Assembly (NCBI GenBank): GCA_019316985.1
Contig: CP079215.1
Location: 2,480,001 to 2,544,000 of the forward strand
Length of the DNA stretch: 64,000 nt
Source of the DNA: Paraniabella defluvii
Lineage (GTDB): Bacteria; Bacteroidota; Bacteroidia; Chitinophagales; Chitinophagaceae
Reading direction: 5' to 3'
Numbering within the stretch: position 1 is the first letter of the stretch; each line of letters starts with the position of its first letter. The notes under the pieces are model-generated. The model was not told the origin of the DNA, did no database searches, and saw only the letters and a program-made list of their open reading frames with translations. Positions 31,124 through 40,240 of this stretch are shown here, in pieces. A program made the translations under genes and the position numbers.

Positions 31124-31160
31124 AGTCCATGGTCCGTGGTCCATCGGCCATGGACTTTTT
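31124..31160 (+). terminator. Hairpin with T run after dapD
   Basis: AGTCCATGG (31124-31132) pairs with CCATGGACT (31148-31156), followed by TTTT. The 15-nt loop contains another GTGGTCCATC unit, so the hairpin is built from the same mini-repeat family found elsewhere in intergenic DNA. Confidence 0.65.
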
Positions 31161-31185
31161 AATGAAGAACAGGCAAAATGTTTAA

Positions 31186-32114
31186 ATGATCAAAGCAGTT
31201 GTATACAGGTCAACCGGCAGCTGGTATTCGGTTAAAGATGAGCAGGGGAATTTTCATAACGCCCGCATGAAGGGTGTTTTTAAAATTGATGATATCACCA
31301 GTACCAACCCTATTGCAGTGGGAGATGAAGTAGCCATTGAGGTAGAAAATGAGCTGGAAACTACGGCTATGATCACCCAAATTCTTCCCCGGAGAAATTA
31401 TATCAACCGGCAGTCCCCACGGGTAAAACACCAGCAGCATATTATTGCAGCCAACCTGGATCAGTCGTTGCTGGTAGCCACTTTAAAAGATCCAAAAACC
31501 TCCCAGGGTTTTATAGACCGTTTCCTGGTGGTATGTGAAATGTATCATGTTCCCGCCATTATTCTTTTTAATAAAACAGATATCTATCGCGATAAAGAGT
31601 TCAGGAAATTAGAAGAACTGAGCTCCATGTACCGGTTGCTGAACTATCAGGTACATGCAGTAAGTGTTGAAAGTAACAAAGGATTGACCGAACTGCATCA
31701 GCTCCTCCAGGATAAAATTACCCTGGTAAGTGGTCATAGCGGCGTGGGAAAATCTACTTTTGTTAATTACCTGTTACCCGGCCAGGACATAAAAACACAG
31801 GACGTCAGTGGCTGGAGCGGCAAGGGCATGCATACCACCACCTTTGCTACCATGTACGATCTGCCCGCCGGGGCAAAATTATTGATACTCCCGGTATACG
31901 GGAGCTGGCAGTTACCGGTTTGGAAAAGGAAGAGCTTTCCCATTATTTCCCTGAAATGCGTGACCGGTTAAATAACTGCCGCTATAATAATTGCATGCAT
32001 ATTAACGAACCCGGTTGCGCCGTTAAACAGGCCGTCATCGATAAAGAAATACATGAAGACCGCTACGTGAGCTATGTGAATATTTTAGAGAGTATGGAAG
32101 CAAAGAGTTATTAG
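31186..32114 (+). CDS. rsgA: Ribosome small subunit-dependent GTPase A (RsgA), one frame break
   Basis: Circularly permuted GTPase that checks late 30S maturation. The N-terminal OB fold (MIKAVVYRSTGSWYSVKD) is followed by motif G4 LFNKTD, then G1 SGHSGVGKSTF, switch region WSGKGMHTTTFATM and G3, where a break near 31890 hides DTPG; restoring it gives AKLIDTPGIREL. The zinc knuckle CRYNNCMHINEPGC is present near the end. About 310 residues. All motifs are intact apart from the one-base break. Confidence 0.95.
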
Positions 32115-32175
32115 GGTGGCAGGCCGCTGGCATCGGAGCCTGCTGAAATGGATTGATATTTGCAGCCGGATAGGT

Positions 32176-32388
32176 ATGAAACACTCATTTAAAGTAGGCG
32201 ACCATGTCAGCTGGAATTCTGAAGCCGGTCATGTATCGGGAATCATCACCGGTATTCACCGGTCTGATTTTAATTGGAAAGGGTATACCCACCATGCTAC
32301 GCCGGACGATCCACAATACGAAATCAAAAGCGATAAAACCGATCATGTGGCGGTTCACAAAGCAAAAGCGCTTCAGAAGATTAACTAA
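32176..32388 (+). CDS. DUF2945 / hypervirulence-associated TUDOR-domain protein
   Basis: 70 residues from ATG 32176: KVGDHVSWNSEAGHVSG, YTHHATPDDPQYEIKS and HVAVHKAKALQKI match the DUF2945 (HVA1) family, a small SH3/Tudor-like barrel. An upstream in-frame extension to 32116 is possible but lacks family similarity. The name derives from a fungal study; bacterial function is unknown. It is 62 bp after rsgA on the same strand and converges with the carbonic anhydrase gene (1-bp gap). Confidence 0.85.
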   Translation: MKHSFKVGDHVSWNSEAGHVSGIITGIHRSDFNWKGYTHHATPDDPQYEIKSDKTDHVAVHKAKALQKIN

Positions 32389-32389
32389 C

Positions 32390-32900
32390 TTACTTAAACC
32401 ACCCGGCATACTTCACATAATTATTAGCGATCCGGTTGATCTGGCCGTTTACCAACTCTTCAGAAATATCTTTTACTTTTTGGCGGGAACACCGGCATAA
32501 ATGCTGCCCGCTTCGCAAATAGTGTTTTCCAACACTACAGCACCTGCGGCTATGATGGTATTGCTATGCACAACCGCATTGTCCATTACAATGGCGCCCA
32601 TACCCACCAGTACATTATCATGCAAAGTACAGCCATGCACAATAGCGTGATGGCCGATTGAAACACTGTTGCCTATAGTAGTGCCGGCGCCCTGGTAAGT
32701 GCAATGAATGCAGGCTCCATCCTGCACATTCACTTTGTCGCCCATTTTAATATAATTCACATCACCCCTTATTACTGCGTTAAACCAGATGCTGCACTGG
32801 TCACCCATCACTACATCACCTACGATTGTGGCATTGGGTGCAATAAAGCAATCATTTCCGAATTGGGGCTCTTTTCCTTCCACGGGAATATTACAGGCAT
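32390..32900 (-). CDS. Gamma-class carbonic anhydrase-family / LbH transferase-like protein (frame-broken)
   Basis: ATG 32900 opens MPVIFP; a break then joins EGKEPQFGNDCFIAPNATIV. Hexapeptide turns follow (GDVVMGDQCSIWFNAVIRGD, VNVQDGACIHC, NSVSIGHHAIVHGCTLHDNV). The three zinc His of gamma-CA are matched by His in CIHC and in IGHHAIVHG. The C-terminus after a break near 32480 reads ISEELVNGQIDRIANNYVKY. About 170 residues. This YrdA/PaaY-type branch often has weak or no anhydrase activity. Confidence 0.85.
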
Positions 32901-33053
32901 ACCTATTGTTTGGGCTAAGATAGCAAAATCGCTCCTTCCTTCTTCCTGTTTCAAAAGCATCTATTATAATTAAGCATTTTAATGATGACCTGTAACCATC
33001 ATTCTATGGTTTCAAAAAAGGTTAAAGAAATCTGTAAATCCTTAAATCCTGTT

Positions 33054-33061
33054 TACATTTG
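33054..33061 (+). promoter_or_regulatory. -7 promoter box TACATTTG of the kinase/RapZ-C gene
   Basis: Exact TAnnTTTG with TCTG 19 bp upstream (33031-33034). The ATG follows at 33066, so the transcript would be nearly leaderless. Confidence 0.55.
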
Positions 33062-33065
33062 CCCG

Positions 33066-34516
33066 ATGCAGGAAAAAATTGAAGCTATACAAGACCTTTA
33101 TAAAAGCTGGAGCGGTAATGAGCCCGCATCTATCGATGTATTACAACAGGCGGGCAGCGAGCGCCGCTATTTCCGTATATGGGATAAAGAGGGTGGGTCG
33201 GTAATCGGTACCTACGGCGCTAATGTGCCGGAAAACAATTCCTTTTATATTTCTCCGAAAACTTTTCTCGGAAGAACTTACCTATTGCAAATATTTACGC
33301 GGTAAGTGAAGACAGGCAGTTTTATTTACAGGAAGATTTTGGAGATATATCCCTCATCAACCGGTTGGAAAGTGAAGGCTATACAGGATATTTACAACCT
33401 GTTTAAAGAAAGCCTGCAGCAGTTGGCAAGATTACAGGTGGAGGGTGATAAGGGACTTGATTACTCCAGGTGTTTAACGAACTCCGAATTTGGTAAGCAG
33501 GCTATTATGGCAGACCTGCTTTATTTTAAATATTATTTTCTGGATGCTTTACGTAAGCCTTATGATAAGCAAAAACTGATTGACGATTTTGAGGCCTTAA
33601 GTAATTATCTTACGCATACCGATCATAAGTTTTTATGTTCCGCGATTTCCAAAGCCGGAATATCCAGGTGATGAAAGATAACTCGGTTCATTTTATCGAT
33701 TACCAGGGAGGTATGAAAGGAGCGCCCCAGTATGACGTAGCATCCCTGCTTTGGCAGGCCCGCGCGGCTTTACCCGACGAATGGAAGCGTAACCTGTTGC
33801 AAGACTATATGAAAGCCCTGGAACCCTTGCTAGACCGGCCTTTAAATACACTGAGCTTTATAAGCCAGTATAATGGTTATGTATTGATTGATAAGGCTGC
33901 TGCAGGTATTGGGTGCTTACGGGTTCAGGGACTTTTTGAAAGAAAAGCACATTTTTTGACCAGCATTCCGCTGGCGCTTAAAAACCTGAAGTCTTTTTGC
34001 AAACGCATCCAATGGGTATCGCTTTGCCTGAGTTTGAAAAGGTACTGCAGTTATGTGTTGATGAAAGCATTATTCAACAGTTTACACCTGTTCAGGCTAC
34101 AGAAGATACGCCCCTGGTGGTTAAAGTATGTAGCTTCTCTTTTAAACAGGGACTACCTATTAAGGACGATGAAAACGGCGGCGGTTTTGTTTTTTTGATT
34201 GCAGGGGATTTTAAACCCCGGACGCGTGGAAAGTATGAAATGCCAGACCGGTCGTGATAAAGAAGTGATACAGTACCTGGAGCAGCAAACAAAAATGCCC
34301 GAGTTTTTGCATAGTGTTTTTGACGTGGTGGATATCAGCGTGGAAGATTATATTAAACGTGGATTTGACAGCCTTTACGTAAGCTTCGGATGTACGGGTG
34401 GCCAGCACCGTAGCGTATATGCCGCTGACGCATTGGTACGTCACCTGAAGAATAAGTTTAAAGTAAAGATTGAACTATGCCACTACGTGCAGGATGCGAA
34501 GAATTGGTGCAATTAA
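33066..34516 (+). CDS. AmgK-like sugar kinase fused to a RapZ C-terminal domain (frame-broken)
   Basis: The N-terminal APH/ChoK-fold kinase begins EKIEAIQDLYKSWSG and GSERRYFRIWD (nucleotide loop); the catalytic loop is MFRDFQSRNIQVM, with Asp and Asn kept, and the metal loop VHFIDYQGGMKGAPQYDVAS, close to AmgK (anomeric N-acetylmuramate/GlcNAc kinase). After residue about 345 a RapZ-C domain follows: VVKVCSFSFKQGLPI and SFGCTGGQHRSVYAADAL, near the E. coli RapZ IGCTGGKHRSVY. RapZ-C senses glucosamine-6-P and binds GlmZ RNA in E. coli; that role here is unproven. Breaks near 33245, 33370, 33640, 33940 and 34195. About 485 residues. A MurU-like gene follows, supporting cell-wall recycling. Confidence 0.8.
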
Positions 34517-34563
34517 AAAGTCGATAGTGGATAGCTGATAGATCATGGAAATACAATAAAAGT

Positions 34564-34914
34564 GTGGCGTTCAAATTTGAAAATCTTAGAGTTTGGCACC
34601 TGTCAGCAGACCTGCCTAATCAATTTGATCCACTTACCAAGTCGTATCCTTCTGAAGAGAGGTATAGCTTATCCAGCCAGGCAAAAGAGCGGCCGACTCT
34701 GCGGTATTAAATATTGCCGAAGGCAGCATCGGGCAAGCTGATCCCGAATTCAAAAGGTTTTTACGAATCGCACAGCAATCGGCTATTGAAGTACTTGCGG
34801 CCTTATTCCTGGCCCCGGGGACGTAATTATATATCAGAAAAGTTGAAGCAGAAATTCTATACGGAATGCAAGATTCTTTGTAAAATGATGACCGGATTGA
34901 GAGACTCTTTGTAA
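34564..34914 (+). CDS. Four-helix bundle protein (23S rRNA intervening-sequence protein family), frame-broken
   Basis: From GTG 34564: FKFENLRVWHLSADLA, PLTKSYPSEERYSLSSQ, then after a break ADSAVLNIAEGSIGQ, DPEFKRFLRIAQQSAIEVLA, the conserved core of the S23/IVP four-helix bundle family, with further breaks to LKMMTGLRDSL at 34914. About 118 residues. In spirochaetes these genes sit within 23S rRNA intervening sequences, but in Bacteroidota they are common orphan genes, often between unrelated ones as here. Function is unknown. No rRNA is near. Confidence 0.8.
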
Positions 34915-34983
34915 TATTTAAAAATATTTGAACTTTAAACTTCTATGGACTATCAACCATCGGCTATCGGCATCTCTCAGGGA

Positions 34984-35690
34984 ATGATCTTCTGTGCCGG
35001 TCTGGGTACCCGTTTTAAGCCCTGGACGGAGAAGCATCCTAAAGCACTGGCGCCAATTAATGGCAAACCTCTGCTGCAACACAATATCGAATACCTGCAG
35101 CAATATGGTATTAAAGATGTTGTTGTAAACGTGCATCATTTTGCCGACCAGATAGAGAATGCCGTGAACGCCAATAACGGCTGGGGCTCCAATATTATTA
35201 TTAGCGACGAACGCGATTATGTGCTGGAAACCGGTGGCGGATTGCTGCATGCCCAAAAGCTTTTTAAACCCGGCGAGCGGTTTATTACCTGTAATGCCGA
35301 TATTTTAACGGATTTGGATATTGCAGCTTTGCTTCATTTTCACGAGCGGGAAAAACCATTAATATCATTTGCTGTAAGTAATCGTAAAACCTCCCGCAAC
35401 CTGCTGTTTGATGAGAATAGTACCCTTTGTGGCTGGAGGAACAATGCAACAGGTGAGGAGCGTATATCTGTACCGAAAGATAACCTGGTAGCAAAGGCCT
35501 ATGATTGCGTGGTGATATTTGAGTATAAAGTATTTGATCATATTACTTTTACCGGGAAGTTTTCCTGATTGATTTATATCTTGATCTGGCAAAAACACAT
35601 AAAATCGCCGGATTCGAACACAGCGGAGACCGATGGGTAGATGTAGGTAAACCTGAAAGCGTGGCGGTTGCGGAAGCGATGTTCAGCTAA
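34984..35690 (+). CDS. MurU-like sugar-1-phosphate nucleotidyltransferase (one frame break)
   Basis: MIFCAGLGTRFKPWTEKHPK is the nucleotide-binding signature, then NGKPLLQHNIEYLQQYGI, YVLETGGGLLHAQKLF, FITCNADILTDLDIAAL with the metal Asp, and VDVGKPESVAVAEAMF at the end. In the AmgK-MurU route MurU converts MurNAc-1-P to UDP-MurNAc; the LETGGG motif and the adjacent AmgK-like kinase point to that, but specificity is inferred. The break near 35565 is mended by one base. I place the start at ATG 34984: the ATG 13 codons upstream (34945) lies in a CTATGGACTATC mini-repeat with no family similarity. Confidence 0.8.
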
Positions 35691-35715
35691 TTTTCGTATA
35701 TTAGTAGGAACAGCT

Positions 35716-36397
35716 ATGATTACCTATTCTACAACACACAAACTTTCTTTAGGAGTAGCAGCGATAGCCGTCGTAAGTCTGGTTGCCTCCTGGTTTGTGA
35801 GGGATATTGATCAGCTGAGAATTCCATTCGTCCTCGTTACTGTAGCTGGCATGGTATTCATGTTTGTTCATGCTGTATTTTTTCCGGCTTTTTGGTCGCT
35901 TTATTAGGGTAACTGAAACAGATGCCGGGTTCAATTTGGAGCACCTGAATAAAGACAATGAAGTTCAACGGGTAGACAAAATCAATCTGGAAGATCTCCT
36001 AAGCTTTTCCTGTTTCGATCACTCCAGCAAGGTTTTGACCAAAACCAGGTTTATTTTCAGATCGTCCGGGTCAGTAACTAAACTGACACTGGTGCACAAA
36101 AAAAGGGTAAGGGGAGTTGAATTGCAAACTACTGAAGCTATTGATGGGATACTGGAGAAAATAGCTGCTTTTAATCAACAGGGCAGTTCAACATTTATCG
36201 AAAGAACGCCGAGCTTCTTTTCAAGCAGGGCAGGACTTTATACCCTGATGGTGCTTGCAGCTATTCTTGGATTGTTGGTTATATTGTCGCCGGCAAAAAC
36301 CGAAAAAATAATACTTTCCCTGTTTTCTTTGGTAACTATGATTGCTGTTATGCTGTTACGAAGATGGAATGAATTAAAACAGATACGAAACCAATAA
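35716..36397 (+). CDS. Membrane protein of unknown function (one frame break)
   Basis: MITYSTTHKLSLGVAAIAVV opens a first helix (AAIAVVSLVASWFV) and a second (IPFVLVTVAGMVFMFVHAVF). After a break near 35880 the soluble part continues LFGRFIRVTETDAGFNLEHL and FIFRSSGSVTKLTLVHKKR, then two C-terminal helices (LYTLMVLAAILGLLVILS and ILSLFSLVTMIAVMLL). About 227 residues. The middle part has the strand pattern of a PH-like domain, a weak impression. Not recognised further. Confidence 0.65.
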
Positions 36398-36437
36398 AAG
36401 GCCGTTGAATATTGCTTAGGCCATCGGCACAAATAAA

Positions 36438-36475
36438 AAAGGCTGATAAGCAAGTAACTTATCAACCTTTAAATT
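36438..36475. terminator. Bidirectional terminator between convergent genes
   Basis: AAAGGCTGATAAG (36438-36450) pairs with CTTATCAACCTTT (36458-36470) with one mismatch, flanked by A and T runs. It lies between the converging membrane-protein and M1 peptidase genes. Confidence 0.75.
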
Positions 36476-36495
36476 TTTCTATTAGCCGCCAAACA

Positions 36496-38850
36496 CTACA
36501 TGGCCGCCTGCATCGGGTTATTGCCTACGCTTTGGCCCCTGCGCGGACCTCCTTCTGTTTTTTGCGAGAAAGCTTTAAACCTCGTGGGTGCCGGCATCGT
36601 GCCCCATATATTATTGGTTACGTCAATATCTGCGGTTTCCTTAAGTGGGTCTAGCTGTATCGAAGCCACTTCTTTTTTTTACAAAAAACTTTTTTACGTT
36701 CTGTTCATTGTAGCGCCAGATCTGGGCCGGAATACGATCTATCTCTTTGCTGCCGTCTTTATAGGTCCATTCAATAATGATCGGCATTACCAGTCCCCTT
36801 GTTGCTAAAGCTCAGCTCATAGAAATAGCTGTTGGCAAATTTTCTTTGGCTTCCGGTGTCAAAGCCGTTACCGTCATCGGCATTTTACCGTAAAGGTTTG
36901 TGTTGTATCTGCTTTTACCTGCCCGCGCGCATATTGCCAGTAAAAGTCCCTAGCCTGCGGGTTCTGATCCGTGTAAAATTTTATGTTTTTATCTTCCCGG
37001 TTGCGGATCTTCGAAATATCATCATAAGGATTTGTTGCAGGACCCTCTACTTTTTTCTGGGCAGAGCGGGCTTTAGGCAGCTCACTGTTTAAATCTGCCT
37101 TTGCATATTTAACCGTGTCCAGAGAAATATCCACAGGCTGAATGCCATAAAACCATCCACGCCAGAACCAGTCGAGGTCCTCACCGCTGGCATCTTCCAT
37201 AGTACGGAAAAGATCGGCGGGAGTGGGGTGCTTAAAGGCCCAGCGACGTGCATACTCTTTAAAAGCAAAATCAAACAATTCGCGTCCCATTATGGTTTCG
37301 CGAAGGATATTTAAAGCGGTAGCCGGCTTGGTATAGGCATTCGGGCCGAATCCGATGATATTTTCAGAATTGCTCATTACCGGTTCCAGCTGTTCTTTAG
37401 GCAGCTTCATATAGTCTACAATTGCGCCGGCCCATCCTTTTTGGTAGGAAATTTATTGTCCCACAGCTCTTCGGTGAGGTATTCAACAAAGCTGTTCAGC
37501 CCTTCGTCCATCCATGTCCACTGGCGTTCGTCGCTGTTAACGATCATCGGGAAAAATTATGGCCCACTTCGTGTATCACTACACCCAGCATGCCGTTTTT
37601 ACGCTCTCGCTATAAGTGCCGTCTTTTTCTGTACGTCCGTAATTAAAACAGATCATAGGATATTCCATACCGTTGGCGGCTTCCACGCTTTGTGCTACCG
37701 GGTAGGGGTAAGGAAAAGTGAAATCAGAATAGGTTTTAATGGTATGTGCCACAGCGCGGGTAGAAAATTTCCGGTAGAGCGGGTAAGCCTCTTTACCGTA
37801 GAAGCTCATGCACATTATTTTTTTCCATTGATCAGCTGCGGCATAGCGTCCCATACAAATTTCCTGGAAGCGGTCCACGCAAAGTCTCTACATTATCGGC
37901 TTTGAAAGACCAGGTTTTCTTTTGAGTACTCTTGTTTTTTCTGCTGCGGTTGCTTCGGCCAGTGTTACAATCTCAACCGGCTCTTTAGCGTTGCGCGCCT
38001 GGTTGTAACGTCCCAGCTGTGCCGGGGTTAACACCTGCGGATAATTCTGGCATTCGCCGGTAGCACCAACTACATGATCGGCAGGAACTGTAATTTGTAC
38101 CTCATAATTTCCAAAAGTCAGGGCAAACTCCCCACGTCCTGTAAACTGGTGGTTTTGCCAGCCCTGGAAGTCGCTGTACACGCAAACCCTGGGAAACCAC
38201 TGCGCCATAGTATACAGGTTGTTGCCATCCTCAGCAAAATGCTCGTAGCCCCGCGCCCCCGTATTTCATACGGTCGCTTATTTTATAAGACCAGTCAATT
38301 TTAATAATGTATTTCTGGCCGGGCTTTAATGGGGCAGGCAGGTCTACCCGCATCATCGTTTTATTCACGGTGTATTTCAGCGCCGCTCCATTCAGATCGG
38401 TGAGCTTTTTTATTTTCACCCCGTATCCGTTATCGGTTTTCCCGCTGTTTTCTTCCTGAGAGGCCAGCATGTCGTCAGTCATTACCTGGGGCATACGGGA
38501 TGAGGTCTGGTAATTGGCATTGTTGATATTGCTGTGCTCATTTTCATCTAACTGGAACCATATATAGGAAAGCTCATCAGGAGAGTTATTGAAATAATTC
38601 AGCGTTTCACTTCCTGTTAAAATATTATTGGCTTCATCAATTCACATTTGATGGCGTAATCGCAACGTTGCTGCCAGTACTTTGGACCCGGAGCGCCGCT
38701 TGCAGTTCGATATTCGTTGGGCGTAGGAAGAATAGTGCCCAGCTGCTCAAACTTATTGCCGTGGTTGCTGGTAGGGTTGTTTTGAATATCCTGCGCGGTA
38801 GCCGTTGCGCATAAAACCAAACCAGCGATAATACATGATAGTTTCGACAT
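36496..38850 (-). CDS. M1-family metallopeptidase, exported (many frame breaks)
   Basis: MSKLSCIIAGLVLCATATAQ is a signal peptide from ATG 38850. The N-terminal beta domain contains WFQLDENEHS-like and AQWFPRVCVYSDFQGW segments. The substrate-binding GxMEN-like motif is NGMEYPMICFNYG, the zinc site HEVGHNFFPMIV (HExxH) and the third ligand Glu in WTWMDEGLNSFVEYL. A C-terminal helical part (SGEDLDWFWRGWFYGIQPVD) ends at TAG 36496. About seven breaks interrupt about 787 residues. Zinc aminopeptidase chemistry is expected; periplasmic location is inferred. A paralogue is encoded at 40241. Confidence 0.88.
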
Positions 38851-38967
38851 AAACTTTATTATTGTATATACAAGGTCTTATAACTTTTCAAACGACTGTA
38901 CAGCTCAAATAATAAACTTCAGAGGCGGTTTAACTGAAGCGTTACAGATTGTTTGACGACCAGATAA

Positions 38968-39543
38968 TTAAAAAGGAATTCTTTCAATAGCCATCCTGGC
39001 AGCAAAAGCGCCAACAGCCAGTGATACTACGAATATATAAATTCTTTGAGGAACTTTTACCAGATCTATCAAAACTTTGCCGATAAGCAGAATGATAAAA
39101 ACCACAACCACCTGACCCGCTTCCAATCCTACATTAAAACCAAACAGCCCCATACCGAGCGACTGATCACTGGCCAGCATCATACGGATGGAGTTGGCAA
39201 AGCCCAGGCCGTGTATCAAGCCAAAGAACAGCGCAAGAAAATAATTGGCATTTACATTTTTAACCGGTTTGCCGTTGAATAGGTTCCAAACCGCCGTCAG
39301 TACAATGGTTACCGGTATTAAAAACTCTACCCAGGAAGACGAAGCGCGGATTACGTCCATTACGCTCAGGGCCAGGGTTAAAGAGTGCCCTATAGTGAAG
39401 GCTGTAACCAGGATCAGCACTTTCTTCCAATCGGAAAAAGTATATACTACGGCCAATGCCAGTATAAATAGCTGGTGATCCAGTGCATCCGCGCTGATAA
39501 TATGCTTCCATCCTTCAATAAAATAAAAAGCAAAATCATTCAT
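38968..39543 (-). CDS. HupE/UreJ-family membrane protein
   Basis: Intact, 191 residues, about six membrane helices. The first His-rich motif GWKHIISADALDHQLFI, then FTIGHSLTLALSV and ALFFGLIHGLGFANSI (His/Gly motif) are the HupE/UreJ nickel/cobalt permease-like signature. In Bacteroidota this short HupE form is usually found with DUF6702, exactly as here (divergent, 71 bp apart). The metal and direction of transport are not known; no hydrogenase or urease genes are in the window. Confidence 0.88.
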   Translation of the reverse strand: MNDFAFYFIEGWKHIISADALDHQLFILALAVVYTFSDWKKVLILVTAFTIGHSLTLALSVMDVIRASSSWVEFLIPVTIVLTAVWNLFNGKPVKNVNANYFLALFFGLIHGLGFANSIRMMLASDQSLGMGLFGFNVGLEAGQVVVVFIILLIGKVLIDLVKVPQRIYIFVVSLAVGAFAARMAIERIPF

Positions 39544-39614
39544 AACCTTAATTTCTCATGTATCTGTACAACTTCTAAAGCTAAATTTTTGTCATAGTAT
39601 TATTTTCGCAAAAT

Positions 39615-40118
39615 ATGTCGGTGGTATTATTACTCAATAAATGGCTGCTAGGCCTGTTTTTAATGACTGCAAATGTACACCCCTATCATGTAAGTGCTAC
39701 AGAAATGGAGTACGACGCAAAAAACAAAAAGGTGGAAATCAGCACTAAAATCTTTACAGACGATTTTGAAAATGTACTAAACCGGTTATATAAGCAGAAA
39801 ACCGATCTCTCTGATACTAAGCTTAGGGCGCAGATGACAGTATTGATAAATAAATATATAACTACCCATCTGACTTTAAAAACGAATGATAAAATATTAC
39901 CGATCAAACTGTATGGATGGGAAGTTGATCACGAAGCAGTGTATGTATACACTATAGCTGAAGCCCCGTCATTTAATATAAAAAGCATTACTGTAGAAAA
40001 CAAGGTCTTGTATGACCTGTTCGATGACCAGGTGAATATTGTGCATTTCATTGTTAATGGCACCCGTAAAAGCTCAAAGCTTGTATACCCCGAAGCCAGG
40101 GTATTCATCTCGTTTTAG
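39615..40118 (+). CDS. DUF6702-family exported protein
   Basis: Intact, 167 residues. A hydrophobic N-terminus (LLNKWLLGLFLMTANVH) is followed by HPYHVSATEMEYDAKNKKVE, the family start, then ISTKIFTDDFENVLNRLY, KLYGWEVDHEAVYVYTI and IVNGTRKSSKLVYPE. DUF6702 proteins are Bacteroidota periplasmic proteins often paired with HupE and M1 peptidases, as here. Function unknown. Confidence 0.85.
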   Translation: MSVVLLLNKWLLGLFLMTANVHPYHVSATEMEYDAKNKKVEISTKIFTDDFENVLNRLYKQKTDLSDTKLRAQMTVLINKYITTHLTLKTNDKILPIKLYGWEVDHEAVYVYTIAEAPSFNIKSITVENKVLYDLFDDQVNIVHFIVNGTRKSSKLVYPEARVFISF

Positions 40119-40240
40119 CTCAATTAATTTGTTTAATTTATTGCGACACCTCTCTGCGGGTACTACCACTTATCACATTTTACTTCTGTTAACGATCTGC
40201 ACGAAAAAAATGCATTAAATTGGGCGTTTAAAATTTTTGC

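Noticed and set aside
34564-34914. rRNA intervening sequence or rRNA gene
   Set aside because: The protein family name refers to spirochaete 23S inserts; no rRNA-like sequence surrounds this copy.
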